Source: Cryobacterium gelidum (lineage in GTDB: Bacteria; Actinomycetota; Actinomycetes; Actinomycetales; Microbacteriaceae). From it: 64,000 nucleotides of DNA. Shown here piece after piece: positions 37,633-46,922 of the stretch. Location of the stretch: assembly GCF_004403985.1 (NCBI RefSeq), contig NZ_SOHL01000009.1, forward strand, positions 34,580 to 98,579. The letters are read 5' to 3'. Below the pieces are notes generated by a model that saw only the letters and a list, made by a program, of their open reading frames with translations, ran no database searches and had not been told where the DNA came from. Made by a program: the position numbers and the translations under genes. Each line of letters begins with the position of its first letter. Positions within the stretch are counted from its first letter, which is position 1.

Positions 37633-37638
37633 TAGTCT
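37633..37638 (+). promoter_or_regulatory. -10-like box of a leaderless promoter (glycosyltransferase)
   Basis: TAGTCT ends 6 nt before the ATG at 37645, mirroring the divergent manC promoter 60 bp away. Confidence 0.5.
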
Positions 37639-37644
37639 CCAATC

Positions 37645-38829
37645 ATGCGGATCGCAGTCATCAGCGAAAGTTTTCTCCCCACCATCAGCGGGGTGACCAC
37701 CAGTGTCTGCAAGGTTCTGGAGCACCTGGCCGCCACCGGACACGACGCCATGGTCATCGCGCCCGCCGGCGCTCCGGCCGAATATGCCGGATTTCCGGTG
37801 CACACCGTCTCCGCGTTCAACTACCGCGAGTTTCCGGTCGGCATGCCGAGTCCTCAGGTGCAGAAGCTGCTCGCCGATTTTCGCCCCGATGTGTTGCATG
37901 CCGCGTCGCCGTTTCTGCTCGGGGCCCAGGGCATCAGTGCGGCCAACCGGCTCGACATTCCCTCTGTGGCGATTTTTCAAACGGATGTCGCCGGCTACGC
38001 TCACCGAAATCATCTCGGCCCCGCCGCCGCGCTGGCCTGGCGATTTGTGAAATGGGTGCACGAGGGCGCCACCCGCACCCTGGTGCCGTCATCGTCGTCG
38101 ATGGCGGCGCTGCTGCGCCTCGGCGTGCCGCGGCTGGCCCTGTGGACCCGCGGCGTCGACCTTACGGGGTTCCACCCGAACCTGAAGAACGATCCGGCGG
38201 TCACGGCACTGCGGGAACGAATTGCGCCGCTCCCGCGTGCTCCGCACGCCGAGGGCGCCGCTCGCGACGTGATCGTCGGGTATGTCGGTCGAATGGCTCC
38301 GGAGAAGCAGGTGGAGCGGCTGCGTGCGCTGCGCGGGATTTCGGGCATCCGTTTGGCCCTCGTCGGTGACGGGCCCAGCGTTCCGTCGATACAGCGTGCC
38401 CTCGCGGATCTGCCGGTCACCTGGCTGGGACGACTCTCCGGCCGCGAACTCGCCGTCGCCTACGCGAGCTTTGACGTGTTCGTGCACGCGGGCACCGAGG
38501 AGACCTTCGGTCAGACCATTCAAGAGGCGCACGCCGCCGGGCTGCCCGTGGTGGCCCCGCACGCGGGCGGTCCGATCGACCTCGTGGCGCACGGCGAGAA
38601 CGGCTACCTGTTTCGCCCCGACGACGACCGCGATCTGCGGCACTGGGTGTGCCGCCTCGTGCGTGACCCCATGCTGCGTGCACGCATGGGCGAAGCCGGG
38701 CGTCGCGCTGTACTGGGGCGCTCCTGGCCGACGGTCTGCGCCGAACTGGTCGACTACTATGAGCAGGCTGTCGACGAGCGCCTGGCCGTGCGCGCCGACA
38801 CACACATACCACCTTCGATGCAGCGTTAG
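37645..38829 (+). CDS. Glycosyltransferase family 1/4 (MgtA/PimB-like alpha-mannosyltransferase)
   Basis: A 394-residue GT-B glycosyltransferase. The N-terminal domain begins MRIAVISESFLPTISGVTTS, typical of GDP-mannose-dependent alpha-mannosyltransferases of actinobacteria. The C-terminal domain has the EX7E motif in EETFGQTIQEAHAAG followed by GLPVVAPHAGGPIDLV. The likely role is mannosylation of a membrane glycolipid or of lipoglycan; the divergent manC supplies a fitting donor. The exact acceptor is not determinable. The start is supported by the -10-like TAGTCT 6 nt upstream. Confidence 0.88.
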   Translation: MRIAVISESFLPTISGVTTSVCKVLEHLAATGHDAMVIAPAGAPAEYAGFPVHTVSAFNYREFPVGMPSPQVQKLLADFRPDVLHAASPFLLGAQGISAANRLDIPSVAIFQTDVAGYAHRNHLGPAAALAWRFVKWVHEGATRTLVPSSSSMAALLRLGVPRLALWTRGVDLTGFHPNLKNDPAVTALRERIAPLPRAPHAEGAARDVIVGYVGRMAPEKQVERLRALRGISGIRLALVGDGPSVPSIQRALADLPVTWLGRLSGRELAVAYASFDVFVHAGTEETFGQTIQEAHAAGLPVVAPHAGGPIDLVAHGENGYLFRPDDDRDLRHWVCRLVRDPMLRARMGEAGRRAVLGRSWPTVCAELVDYYEQAVDERLAVRADTHIPPSMQR

Positions 38830-38861
38830 GCCACCCTAACCGGCACGAGTGGGCTGACCGC

Positions 38862-38889
38862 TTGTAGAATAATGACATGTGCTTATAGC
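38862..38889 (+). promoter_or_regulatory. Candidate promoter of sdhCDAB
   Basis: TTGTAG (38862-38867) and TATAGC (38884-38889) are separated by 16 bp, about 50 bp upstream of sdhC. A housekeeping sigma-factor promoter is plausible. Confidence 0.4.
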
Positions 38890-38939
38890 GCATTCTCGGT
38901 CTCATCAAAGAGCCATTATTCAGCCAGGGAGGGTTGTTC

Positions 38940-39353
38940 ATGCCACAGACGGCAGGAACCCTAGATTCTCAGCAGAAGACGACGTCACGTCGCCCCGCCG
39001 GCACCCTGTATCGGGGTAACACGGGCATGTGGTCGTGGGTATTGCACCGCATCACCGGCGTCGCGATCTTCTTCTTTCTGCTCGTTCATATTCTCGACAC
39101 GGCACTCGTGCGGGTCAGCCCCGAAGCGTATAACGCGGTCATCGCGCAGTACCAGACGCCGATCATGGGTCTCGGTGAGGTCGCACTCGTCGGCGCCATC
39201 GTGTTCCACGCGTTCAATGGACTGCGCATCATTCTGATCGACTTCTGGAACGCCAAGTACCAGCGGGTGCTGTTCTACGTCGTCATCGGCCTCTGGGTCG
39301 TCACCATGCTGGCATTCGTGCCGCGCCACCTCATCAACGTGTTCAGCCACTAG
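38940..39353 (+). CDS. sdhC: Succinate dehydrogenase cytochrome b556 subunit
   Basis: A 137-residue membrane anchor with three hydrophobic helices. RGNTGMWSWVLHRITGVAIFFFLLVH is the SdhC signature near the quinone site, and His residues in LLVHILDT and FHAFNGLR are candidate haem ligands. The ATG at 38940 has GGGAGG upstream; a TTG two codons earlier is less likely. It is the first gene of sdhCDAB, which encodes respiratory complex II. Confidence 0.95.
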   Translation: MPQTAGTLDSQQKTTSRRPAGTLYRGNTGMWSWVLHRITGVAIFFFLLVHILDTALVRVSPEAYNAVIAQYQTPIMGLGEVALVGAIVFHAFNGLRIILIDFWNAKYQRVLFYVVIGLWVVTMLAFVPRHLINVFSH

Positions 39354-39365
39354 GGGGCGACAGAC

Positions 39366-39818
39366 ATGACTTCAACAATCGAAGCTCCACGCAGCCCGTA
39401 TAGCCGCAGCACGAAAAAGAGCGGTGTCAACTGGGAAAAGTGGGGCTGGATCTACATGCGTGTCTCCGGCGTCGTGCTGGTCGTGCTCATCTTCGGCCAC
39501 CTGTTCGTCAATCTCATGATCGGTGAGGGCGTCAGCGCCCTGAACTTCGCGTTCGTCGCCGGCAAGCTCACCAACCCGTTCTGGATGGTCTGGGACATCA
39601 TCATGCTCTGGCTCGCGCTCATTCACGGCGGCAACGGCATGCGCACCCTGGTCAACGACTACGCCACCTCGCGGATCAGCCGCGGCATCTTGAAGGTCGC
39701 GATTCTGGTCAGCGTTGTCTCGCTGATCGTGCTCGGCACCCTCGTGGTGTTCACCTTCGATCCCTGCCCCGCCGGTGCGCCCGCCAACCTCGTCGCCTCG
39801 TTCTGTACGTCCCTCTAG
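39366..39818 (+). CDS. sdhD: Succinate dehydrogenase hydrophobic anchor subunit
   Basis: A 150-residue protein with three membrane helices ([23 protein letters not shown]; then [26 protein letters not shown]; then [19 protein letters not shown]). HLFVNLM and HGGNGMR supply conserved His residues of the anchor. AGGGGG precedes the ATG, 12 nt after sdhC. With SdhC it binds quinone and anchors SdhAB on the cytoplasmic face. Confidence 0.94.
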   Translation: MTSTIEAPRSPYSRSTKKSGVNWEKWGWIYMRVSGVVLVVLIFGHLFVNLMIGEGVSALNFAFVAGKLTNPFWMVWDIIMLWLALIHGGNGMRTLVNDYATSRISRGILKVAILVSVVSLIVLGTLVVFTFDPCPAGAPANLVASFCTSL

Positions 39819-39835
39819 GAGCTGCACTCATAAAT

Positions 39836-41662
39836 ATGACTTCTTCCACAACGCCTCCCGGCGCTACTCCAACTTCGGAGGCCACCGTCGTAGACGGCGT
39901 GCACTACCACCAGCACGACATCGTCATCGTGGGAGCGGGGGGAGCGGGCATGCGTGCCGCCATCGAAGCCGGCCCCAACGCCAGCACGGCGGTCATCTCC
40001 AAGCTCTACCCGACGCGTTCGCACACCGGTGCGGCGCAAGGCGGAATGGCTGCCGCCCTCGCCAACGTCGAGGAAGACAACTGGGAGTGGCACACCTTCG
40101 ACACGATCAAGGGTGGCGACTACCTGGTCGACCAGGATGCCGCCGAGATCCTAGCCAAGGAAGCCATCGACGCCGTCATCGATCTCGAGAACATGGGCTT
40201 GCCGTTCAACCGCACCCCGGATGGCAAGATCGACCAGCGGCGCTTCGGCGGTCACACCCGCGACCACGGCAAGAGCCCGGTTCGCCGCTCCTGCTACGCC
40301 GCCGACCGCACCGGCCACATGATTTTGCAGACGCTCTATCAGAACTGTGTCAAGCGCGGCATCAACTTCTTCAACGAGTACTACGTGCTCGACCTCGTCA
40401 TGACCAACGTCGATGGTGTCGACCAGCCGTCGGCCGTGGTCGCCCTCGACCTGTCGACCGGCGAGCTGCACGTGTTCCAGGGCAAGGCGTTCATTTTCGC
40501 CACCGGCGGTTTCGGCAAGATCTACAAGACCACCTCCAATGCGCACACCCTCACCGGTGACGGTGTCGGTATCGTCTGGCGCAAGGGCCTGCCGCTCGAG
40601 GACATGGAATTCTTCCAGTTTCACCCGACCGGCCTGGCCGGGCTGGGCATCCTCCTGACCGAGGGAGCCCGCGGCGAGGGAGCCATTCTGCGGAACGCGA
40701 GCGGTGAGCGGTTCATGGAACGGTACGCGCCGACGATCAAGGACCTCGCGCCGCGTGACATCGTCTCGCGCTGCATGCTCAAGGAGGTCGCTGAGGGTCG
40801 CGGCGCCGGGCCGGAGAAGGACTACCTGTATCTGGACTGCACGCACCTCGGCAAGGAGCTGCTCGAGACCAAGCTGCCCGACATCACCGAGTTCGCCCGC
40901 ACCTATCTCGGCGTCGACCCGGTCACCGAGCCGGTACCGGTCATGCCGACCGCGCACTACGCGATGGGCGGCATCCCCACCAATGTGAAGGCCGAAGTCT
41001 GGCGCAACAACGAGCAGGTCGTTCCCGGCCTGTACGCCGCCGGCGAATGCGCCTGCGTCTCGGTGCACGGCTCCAACCGTCTCGGCACCAACTCGTTGCT
41101 CGACATCAACGTGTTCGGCAAGCGCGCCGGCATCAACGCGGTCGAGTACGTCAAGACGGCCGAGTTCGTTCCGCTGCCGGAAGACCCGGCCAAGGAGGTG
41201 CGCGAACTGCTGGAAGGTATCCGCTCATCGACTGGAACCGAACGCATTGCCGTGCTTCGCAAGATTCTGCAGGAGGAGATGGACAAGAAGGCTCAGGTGT
41301 TCCGCACCGACGAGTCGCTCGCCGAGGTCACCGAGACCATCCACCTGCTGCGCCAGCGTTACAAGAACATCGGTGTGCAGGACAAGGGCCGTCGGTTCAA
41401 CACCGACCTGCTCGAGGCGGTCGAACTGGGCTTCCTGCTCGACCTCGCCGAGGTCGTCGTGTACTCCGCCCGCAACCGCAAGGAAAGCCGCGGCGGACAC
41501 CAACGCGAAGATTACCTCGTGCGCGACGACGAGAACTACCTTAAGCACACCATGGCGTACCTCCAGGGTGACGCCATGAGCGCGGATGCCGCCGACCACA
41601 TCAAACTCGACTGGAAACCGGTTGTCATCACCCGCTACCAGCCGATGGAGAGGAAGTACTAG
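39836..41662 (+). CDS. sdhA: Succinate dehydrogenase flavoprotein subunit
   Basis: A 608-residue flavoprotein oxidising succinate to fumarate. The dinucleotide-binding motif is [14 protein letters not shown] (residues about 30-42), and the covalently flavinylated His is H63 in [10 protein letters not shown]. Active-site regions [23 protein letters not shown]-type sequence ([12 protein letters not shown]) and the C-terminal [13 protein letters not shown] are conserved. Its stop codon shares one base with the sdhB GTG start. Length is normal for the family. Confidence 0.97.
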   Translation: MTSSTTPPGATPTSEATVVDGVHYHQHDIVIVGAGGAGMRAAIEAGPNASTAVISKLYPTRSHTGAAQGGMAAALANVEEDNWEWHTFDTIKGGDYLVDQDAAEILAKEAIDAVIDLENMGLPFNRTPDGKIDQRRFGGHTRDHGKSPVRRSCYAADRTGHMILQTLYQNCVKRGINFFNEYYVLDLVMTNVDGVDQPSAVVALDLSTGELHVFQGKAFIFATGGFGKIYKTTSNAHTLTGDGVGIVWRKGLPLEDMEFFQFHPTGLAGLGILLTEGARGEGAILRNASGERFMERYAPTIKDLAPRDIVSRCMLKEVAEGRGAGPEKDYLYLDCTHLGKELLETKLPDITEFARTYLGVDPVTEPVPVMPTAHYAMGGIPTNVKAEVWRNNEQVVPGLYAAGECACVSVHGSNRLGTNSLLDINVFGKRAGINAVEYVKTAEFVPLPEDPAKEVRELLEGIRSSTGTERIAVLRKILQEEMDKKAQVFRTDESLAEVTETIHLLRQRYKNIGVQDKGRRFNTDLLEAVELGFLLDLAEVVVYSARNRKESRGGHQREDYLVRDDENYLKHTMAYLQGDAMSADAADHIKLDWKPVVITRYQPMERKY

Positions 41663-42423
41663 TGAGTTCCGCCACGATTGATCAGAAGCCCGTCGTTCCT
41701 GAGGAGATCAAGTCCTTCACGGTCACGCTCATTATTCGTCGCTTCAACCCGGAGGTCGACGACGAGCCGCACTGGCAGGACTTCGATGTGCAGATGTACC
41801 CGACCGACCGTGTGCTCGACGCGCTGCACAAGATCAAGTGGGAACAGGACGGTTCGCTGACCTTCCGTCGCTCCTGCGCACACGGCGTCTGCGGCTCGGA
41901 CGCCATGCGCATCAACGGCCGCAACCGCCTGGCCTGCAAAACGCTCATGAAGGACCTCGACATCACGAAGCCCATCTACGTGGAGGCCATCAAGGGCCTG
42001 CCGCTGGAGAAGGACCTCATCGTGGACATGGAGCCGTTTTTCGACTCGTTCAAGGCGGTGCAGCCGTTCCTCATGAACAGCGTCACCCCGGAGAAGGGTA
42101 AGGAACGCATTCAGACGGTCGCCCAGCGCGCCCGTTTCGACGACACCACCAAGTGCATCCTGTGTGCAGCGTGCACGTCGAGCTGCCCGGTGTTCTGGAC
42201 CGACGGCCAGTACTTCGGGCCGGCCGCAATCGTCAATGCGCACCGGTTCATCTTCGACTCCCGCGATGAGAATGCGGCCGTGCGCCTGGACATTCTCAAC
42301 GACAAGGAAGGCGTGTGGCGTTGCCGCACGACCTTCAACTGCACGGAAGCCTGCCCACGCGGTATCCAGGTGACCCAGGCCATCGCCGAAGTCAAGCAGG
42401 CCATTATGCGCGGCAAGGCATAG
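41662..42423 (+). CDS. sdhB: Succinate dehydrogenase iron-sulfur subunit
   Basis: A 253-residue protein with three Fe-S clusters. The [2Fe-2S] ligands are C72, C77 and C92 (SCAHGVCGSD ... RLAC), with Asp80 replacing one Cys as in E. coli SdhB. The [4Fe-4S] and [3Fe-4S] ligands are in CILCAACTSSCPVFW and CRTTFNCTEACPRGI. The GTG at 41662 overlaps the sdhA stop (TAGTG). It passes electrons from FAD to quinone. A strong hairpin terminator follows at 42438. Confidence 0.97.
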   Translation: MSSATIDQKPVVPEEIKSFTVTLIIRRFNPEVDDEPHWQDFDVQMYPTDRVLDALHKIKWEQDGSLTFRRSCAHGVCGSDAMRINGRNRLACKTLMKDLDITKPIYVEAIKGLPLEKDLIVDMEPFFDSFKAVQPFLMNSVTPEKGKERIQTVAQRARFDDTTKCILCAACTSSCPVFWTDGQYFGPAAIVNAHRFIFDSRDENAAVRLDILNDKEGVWRCRTTFNCTEACPRGIQVTQAIAEVKQAIMRGKA

Positions 42424-42437
42424 CCGATTGATTGTGT

Positions 42438-42474
42438 GACAGACACCCTCGTCGATTCGACGGGGGTGTCTGTC
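42438..42474 (+). terminator. Terminator of sdhCDAB
   Basis: A 17-bp stem (42438-42454 with 42458-42474) with a 3-nt ATT loop; one T-G wobble, otherwise perfect, running from GACAGACACCC to GGGTGTCTGTC. It is followed by ATTGTG rather than a long U-run. Confidence 0.8.
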
Positions 42475-42534
42475 ATTGTGTGGGCAGCGGATGCCGCGTG
42501 CGGCTGCCCTCGCCGCCACACCGGGCACTGCGGT

Positions 42535-42540
42535 TAAGCT
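42535..42540 (+). promoter_or_regulatory. -10-like box of a leaderless promoter (YihY-type gene)
   Basis: TAAGCT ends 6 nt before the GTG at 42547. Confidence 0.45.
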
Positions 42541-42546
42541 GACACC

Positions 42547-43617
42547 GTGAAAGAGCTGGTAGAGCGCATCCTGGCCTGGCGCCCCGTGCGGGTGCTGACC
42601 CATTTCAACACCGTGGGTGGCGGAATCCTGGCCGCCGGAATGTCGTACCAGGCCATCTTCGCCATTTTCGCCGCCGTCTGGGTGGGCTTCTCTATCGCTG
42701 GGCTCGTTCTGACCGCGAACCAGGGGCTGCTCAACGCCCTGTACGCCATCATCAACCAGTCGATTCCGGGTCTGATCGGCACCGACGGCATCATCGATCC
42801 GGAGGTGCTCGCCACTGCGGGCATCCTGACCTGGACCGGCACCATCGCCCTGGCCGGACTGCTCCTGACCGCTCTAAGCTGGCTCTCGACCACCGCGCAG
42901 GCCGTACGGACCATCTTCGGCATGCCCCCACAGACCACTTTCTTCATCTGGGTCAAGCTGCGCGAGCTCGGTCTCGGGCTGATCTTCGGACTCGCCCTGG
43001 TCGTGTCGGCGCTCGTCTCCCTCGCGAGCACCGCGCTGCTCGGCGCCCTGTTTCGCCTCTTTCAGATTGCGCAGGACTCGTTCTTCTACGAGGCATCCGC
43101 CCGCGGCATCGGCCTCGCTGTCGTGCTCATCATCGACATGCTCACCCTCGCCGGCTTGTTCCGGGTGCTGTCGCGGGTGCGCATTCCGTTGCGACGACTG
43201 CTCGCCGGGGCGCTGCTCGGCGCTGTCGCCCTCGGACTCCTGAAAATTCTCGGTGGAGTGCTCCTCGGTGGCGCCAGCCGCAACCCGCTGCTGGCGACCT
43301 TCGCCGTGATCATCGGTCTGCTGGTCTGGTTCAACCTCGTGAGTTCCGTGACACTCATCGCCGCCTCGTGGATCGCGGTCGGCATGGCCGACGCCGGCAT
43401 TCCGCCGCACATGCTGAGCGCCGATGAGGCCGCAGACCGGCAGGAGAAACGGATGCACGACGCCCTCCGGTTGACCGCGCAGGCCGAGCTCACGGCAGCC
43501 AGGGCCGACTTCGATGCGTCGCCGTGGTATGCCCGGTGGGCCGCCGGCCGTCGACTGAGGGCGGCGGAAGCGCGGGTGGCCGAGTACGCCCTGGCCGATG
43601 CGGCAGACGCGCGCTAA
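42547..43617 (+). CDS. YihY/virulence factor BrkB family membrane protein
   Basis: A 356-residue inner-membrane protein of the UPF0761/YihY group, once called ribonuclease BN but without a confirmed nuclease role. About six hydrophobic helices are visible; conserved features are GGGILAAGMSYQAIFAIFAAVWVG near the start and LVWFNLVSSVTLIAASWIAVGMAD near the end. A charged 70-residue cytoplasmic tail follows. The GTG start is supported by TAAGCT 6 nt upstream and by the lack of any Shine-Dalgarno. It is followed after 13 bp by the exonuclease III gene with its own -10-like box. Confidence 0.9.
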   Translation: MKELVERILAWRPVRVLTHFNTVGGGILAAGMSYQAIFAIFAAVWVGFSIAGLVLTANQGLLNALYAIINQSIPGLIGTDGIIDPEVLATAGILTWTGTIALAGLLLTALSWLSTTAQAVRTIFGMPPQTTFFIWVKLRELGLGLIFGLALVVSALVSLASTALLGALFRLFQIAQDSFFYEASARGIGLAVVLIIDMLTLAGLFRVLSRVRIPLRRLLAGALLGAVALGLLKILGGVLLGGASRNPLLATFAVIIGLLVWFNLVSSVTLIAASWIAVGMADAGIPPHMLSADEAADRQEKRMHDALRLTAQAELTAARADFDASPWYARWAAGRRLRAAEARVAEYALADAADAR

Positions 43618-43618
43618 C

Positions 43619-43624
43619 TAGACT
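43619..43624 (+). promoter_or_regulatory. -10-like box of a leaderless promoter (exonuclease III)
   Basis: TAGACT overlaps the stop region of the preceding gene and ends 6 nt before the ATG at 43631. Confidence 0.45.
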
Positions 43625-43630
43625 TGACCC

Positions 43631-44488
43631 ATGTCTTCAGCCAAACCCCTGCGCATTGCCAGTATCAACACGAACGGGGTACGGGCCGCGTACCGCAAGG
43701 GCATGGGCGACTGGCTGCACACCCGTGATGTGGACATTCTTGCCATTCAAGAGGTGCGCGCCTCGACCGAAGACCTCGAGGGTCTGCTGGGGCCGGACTG
43801 GAACATTCTGCACGATGCCGCCACCGCCAAGGGCCGGGCCGGTGTCGCCCTCGCCAGCCGGGCGGGCGCATCCATTCACCGGGTTGCCCTCGGCGCCGAA
43901 GAGTTCGACAGCGCCGGCCGCTGGCTCGAAGCCGACTACGAGGTCGACGGCCAGATGATCACCGTCGTGAGCACCTACGTGCACTCCGGCGAGACCGACA
44001 CCCCGAAGCAGATCGAGAAGTACAAGTTTCTCGACGCCATGTTAGCCCGGCTGCCCGAGCTGACCGAGCACAGCCCGCTCGCGCTCGTGCTGGGCGACCT
44101 CAACGTGGGCCACCGCACGCTCGACATCAAGAACTGGCGCGGCAACAAGAAGCACGCGGGTTTTCTGCCGGAGGAGCGGGAGTATTTCGACCGTATCCTC
44201 GGAAGCGAGGGCGACCCGCACTACAACGCGGGGGCCGGACTGGGCTGGGTCGACGTCGGACGTAGGTGGGCCGGAGAGGTCGAGGGGCCGTACACCTGGT
44301 GGTCTCAGCGCGGCAAGGCCTTCGACACCGACACCGGGTGGCGCCTCGACTACCAGCTCGCCAGCCCGCAGCTGGCGGCATCCGTTCTGAACTATGCGGT
44401 CGACCGGGCCGCAGCATACGACCAGCGCTGGAGCGACCACTCCCCCGTCGTCGTCGACTATGACCTCTCGAAAGACGCACGCTCGTGA
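43631..44488 (+). CDS. xthA: Exodeoxyribonuclease III (AP endonuclease family)
   Basis: A 285-residue Mg-dependent nuclease for base excision repair. Active-site motifs are present: [22 protein letters not shown] (metal-binding Glu), [10 protein letters not shown] (Asp/Asn), WRLDYQLAS, and the terminal [12 protein letters not shown] with the catalytic His. It cuts DNA 5' to abasic sites and may have 3'-5' exonuclease activity. The stop overlaps the trpS GTG by 4 nt, so the pair is translationally coupled. Confidence 0.94.
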   Translation: MSSAKPLRIASINTNGVRAAYRKGMGDWLHTRDVDILAIQEVRASTEDLEGLLGPDWNILHDAATAKGRAGVALASRAGASIHRVALGAEEFDSAGRWLEADYEVDGQMITVVSTYVHSGETDTPKQIEKYKFLDAMLARLPELTEHSPLALVLGDLNVGHRTLDIKNWRGNKKHAGFLPEEREYFDRILGSEGDPHYNAGAGLGWVDVGRRWAGEVEGPYTWWSQRGKAFDTDTGWRLDYQLASPQLAASVLNYAVDRAAAYDQRWSDHSPVVVDYDLSKDARS

Positions 44489-45489
44489 CCAAACCCCGCC
44501 TCTATTCGGGCATGCAGCCCTCCGCCGAGTCCCTGCAGATCGGCAATTACATCGGCGCGCTCCTGAACTGGAAGTCGCTGCAGCAGACGCACGACGCGTT
44601 CTTCTCCATCGTCGACCTGCACGCCATCACCGTCGCACAGGAGCCCGCCAAGCTACGCGAGAACACGCGCGGCACGGCCGCGCAGTACATCGCGGCTGGC
44701 ATCGACCCGTCGGCCTCGACGCTGTACGTGCAGTCGCACGTCGCCGCGCACGCGCAGCTGGCCTGGGTGCTCAACACCATCACCGGGTTCGGTGAGGCGA
44801 GCCGCATGACGCAGTTCAAGGACAAGTCCGTGCGGCACGGCGCCGACGCGACATCCGTTGGCCTGTTCGCCTACCCGACGCTGATGGCGGCGGACATCCT
44901 GCTGTACCAAACCACGGTGGTGCCGGTCGGGGAAGATCAGCGCCAGCACGTGGAACTCACCCGCGACCTCGCCCTGCGCTTCAACTCACGGTTCGGCGAC
45001 ACCTTCACTATTCCCGAGGTGGCGATTGTGAAGGAGACCGCGAAGATCTACGACCTGCAGAATCCCACGTCGAAAATGTCGAAGTCGGCCGAGTCGCATG
45101 CCGGTATCATCTGGCTGCTCGATGAGCCCGGCGTCACCCGGAAGAAGATCATGCGGGCCGTGACGGATGCCGACGGCGGCGTAATCTTCGACCGCGAGAA
45201 CAAGCCGGGTGTGGCCAACCTGCTCACGATCTACTCCGTGCTCGCCGGCGAGTCGATCGAGTCGATCGAGAACGAATACGCTGGCCGCGGGTATGGCGAC
45301 CTGAAAAAGGGGCTCGTCGAGGTGGTTCTGGGTACGTTCGATCCGATCCGCCAGCGCGTGGCCGAGCTGCTGGGTGACCCGGCCGAGCTCGACCGGGTTC
45401 TCGCGTCCAACGCGGCCCGGGCCTCTGATGTCGCCAATGAGACCCTGGCCACCGTCTACGACCGCGTCGGCTTTCTACCCCCTCGCTAA
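44485..45489 (+). CDS. trpS: Tryptophanyl-tRNA synthetase
   Basis: A 334-residue class I aminoacyl-tRNA synthetase. The HIGH-like motif is SAESLQIGN at about residues 13-21, and KMSKS is at 197-201 in [34 protein letters not shown] is another conserved block. Length is normal for bacterial TrpS. It begins with GTG overlapping xthA and ends with TAATG, so the next gene's ATG overlaps its stop by one base. Confidence 0.97.
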   Translation: MTKPRLYSGMQPSAESLQIGNYIGALLNWKSLQQTHDAFFSIVDLHAITVAQEPAKLRENTRGTAAQYIAAGIDPSASTLYVQSHVAAHAQLAWVLNTITGFGEASRMTQFKDKSVRHGADATSVGLFAYPTLMAADILLYQTTVVPVGEDQRQHVELTRDLALRFNSRFGDTFTIPEVAIVKETAKIYDLQNPTSKMSKSAESHAGIIWLLDEPGVTRKKIMRAVTDADGGVIFDRENKPGVANLLTIYSVLAGESIESIENEYAGRGYGDLKKGLVEVVLGTFDPIRQRVAELLGDPAELDRVLASNAARASDVANETLATVYDRVGFLPPR

Positions 45490-46094
45490 TGCAGCCGTTC
45501 TCGCTCTCCTCACCGCTGGTACTGCTGGACGAGCTAGCGGCCAGCGACACCGACCGCGTCTTCGACTACTGCCAGGACACGATCTTCGAACGCTATTTGA
45601 CCGTTCCGTGGCCCTACGAACGTGCACACGCCGAGGGATTCATCCTCGAGTATGTTCCCGACGGTTGGCTGTCGGATCGGGAATACACCTGGGCGCTGCG
45701 GGACCCTGCCGGGCCAGGACTTCTGGGCGTGATTGGGCTACGCCTGACAGGCGAATCCGTCGCGGCGGACGCATCCGTTCACCGGGTGGGGTCAATCGGA
45801 TTCTGGCTGGGTGCCCCGCACCGTGGCCGCGGGCTCATTCCCGAAGCGCAACGGCTCGTCGCCGATTGGGCATTCGCACAGGCGATTATCGATGATCTGC
45901 ACTGGGAGTGCCTGCTCGGAAACGTCGCGTCAGCCCGAGCTGCGTGGAAGTCGGGGTTTCGATATACCGGCGTCGCGCCGTCCGTCGCCGCCTACCGCGA
46001 CAAAAGCTACCCCGACTCGTGGCACGGCCACCTCGCAGCCGGCGATGACCGCAGCCCGCAGCCCGGCTGGCCCGCCGCGGCCCTCGCCCGATGA
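45489..46094 (+). CDS. GNAT family N-acetyltransferase (RimJ/RimL-like)
   Basis: A 201-residue acetyltransferase. The GNAT core includes SIGFWLGAPHRGRGLIPEAQRLVADWAF, which is the acetyl-CoA pyrophosphate loop of RimJ/RimL-type proteins, then WECLLGNVASARAAWKSGFRYTG. The substrate could be a ribosomal protein N-terminus or a small molecule. It overlaps trpS by 1 nt and the following HAD gene by 4 nt (ATGA), so it is co-translated in a trpS-GNAT-HAD string. Confidence 0.88.
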   Translation: MQPFSLSSPLVLLDELAASDTDRVFDYCQDTIFERYLTVPWPYERAHAEGFILEYVPDGWLSDREYTWALRDPAGPGLLGVIGLRLTGESVAADASVHRVGSIGFWLGAPHRGRGLIPEAQRLVADWAFAQAIIDDLHWECLLGNVASARAAWKSGFRYTGVAPSVAAYRDKSYPDSWHGHLAAGDDRSPQPGWPAAALAR

Positions 46095-46840
46095 CCGTGC
46101 CGCGGGTTGTGCTGTTTGACCTCGACGACACCCTGTTCGCGCACCGGGACGCGGTCGCTGTGGGCATTCTGCTGCACCTCGACCGGGTCGGCGGCGCCTT
46201 TGCGTCCGGCGACCGAACGGCGGCGACCGTGCTGTGGAACGCGCTCGAGGAGGAGCATTATCACTCCTACCTCGCCGGCGATTTGGACTTTGCCGGTCAG
46301 CGCCGCGCCCGGGCCCAGGATTTCGCGGCGTCATTCCGCATCGCACTGACCGACACCGAGGCGGATCTGTGGTTTGACGAGTATTTCGAGAGCTACCGGT
46401 CCAGTTGGCGGCTGCACGACGACGCGCTCCCCTGCATCGATAAGCTGGCCGAGATGATTCCCGGGGTGCGTTTTGGCCTCATCACGAACGGCGACCCGGT
46501 TTTTCAGGGCGAGAAGATTCGTCGCGTCGGCCTGGCCGACCGGTTCGAGCATGTCGTCACCTCGGGTGCGCTCGGTTTTGCCAAGCCCGACGCACGCATC
46601 TTTGAGCACGCCTGCGCGCTGTTCGACGTGCCCGTGGAGTCGGCGGTCTACGTCGGGGATCGATTACGCACGGATGCGCTGGGCGCGGCCGCTGCGGGGC
46701 TGACCGGTGTCTGGCTCGACCGAGCCGGCGCATCCGCTATGGGCCCTGCCGACACAGATGATGCCGCACGCCTCGGAGTTCTCCGCATCGACACTCTCAC
46801 CCGCCTGCCAGGCCTGTTTGCCGCCCTCCATGGGGCATAA
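46091..46840 (+). CDS. HAD family hydrolase
   Basis: A 249-residue haloacid-dehalogenase-type phosphatase. Motif I is VLFDLDDTLFAHRDAV with both catalytic Asp residues, motif II LITNGDPVF, motif III Lys in FAKPDARIFEHA, and motif IV VYVGDRLRTDALGAAAAGL. A helical cap lies between motifs I and II. The substrate is unknown. Its TAA stop codon (46838-46840) is the first three bases of repeat element E1, so the last base of the gene is set by the element. Confidence 0.9.
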   Translation: MTVPRVVLFDLDDTLFAHRDAVAVGILLHLDRVGGAFASGDRTAATVLWNALEEEHYHSYLAGDLDFAGQRRARAQDFAASFRIALTDTEADLWFDEYFESYRSSWRLHDDALPCIDKLAEMIPGVRFGLITNGDPVFQGEKIRRVGLADRFEHVVTSGALGFAKPDARIFEHACALFDVPVESAVYVGDRLRTDALGAAAAGLTGVWLDRAGASAMGPADTDDAARLGVLRIDTLTRLPGLFAALHGA

Positions 46841-46922
46841 CTCCTGCAAATTGCCACCTTCGCTCGGTGAGGCCTCGCATTGCGGGCTTCTCTTCCGGCT
46901 TATGCAAAATCTGCAGGAGTTA
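46838..46922. repeat. Repeat element E1 (85 bp, inverted termini TAACTCCTGCA)
   Basis: It starts TAACTCCTGCAAATTG and ends with the inverted terminus, read on the minus strand as TAACTCCTGCAGATTTTG. The termini can pair over 11 bp or more, while the interior is not obviously shared with E2 or E3. It lies exactly between two converging genes: its left TAA is the stop of the HAD gene and its right TAA (46920-46922, minus strand) the stop of the DUF559 gene. Confidence 0.85.
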
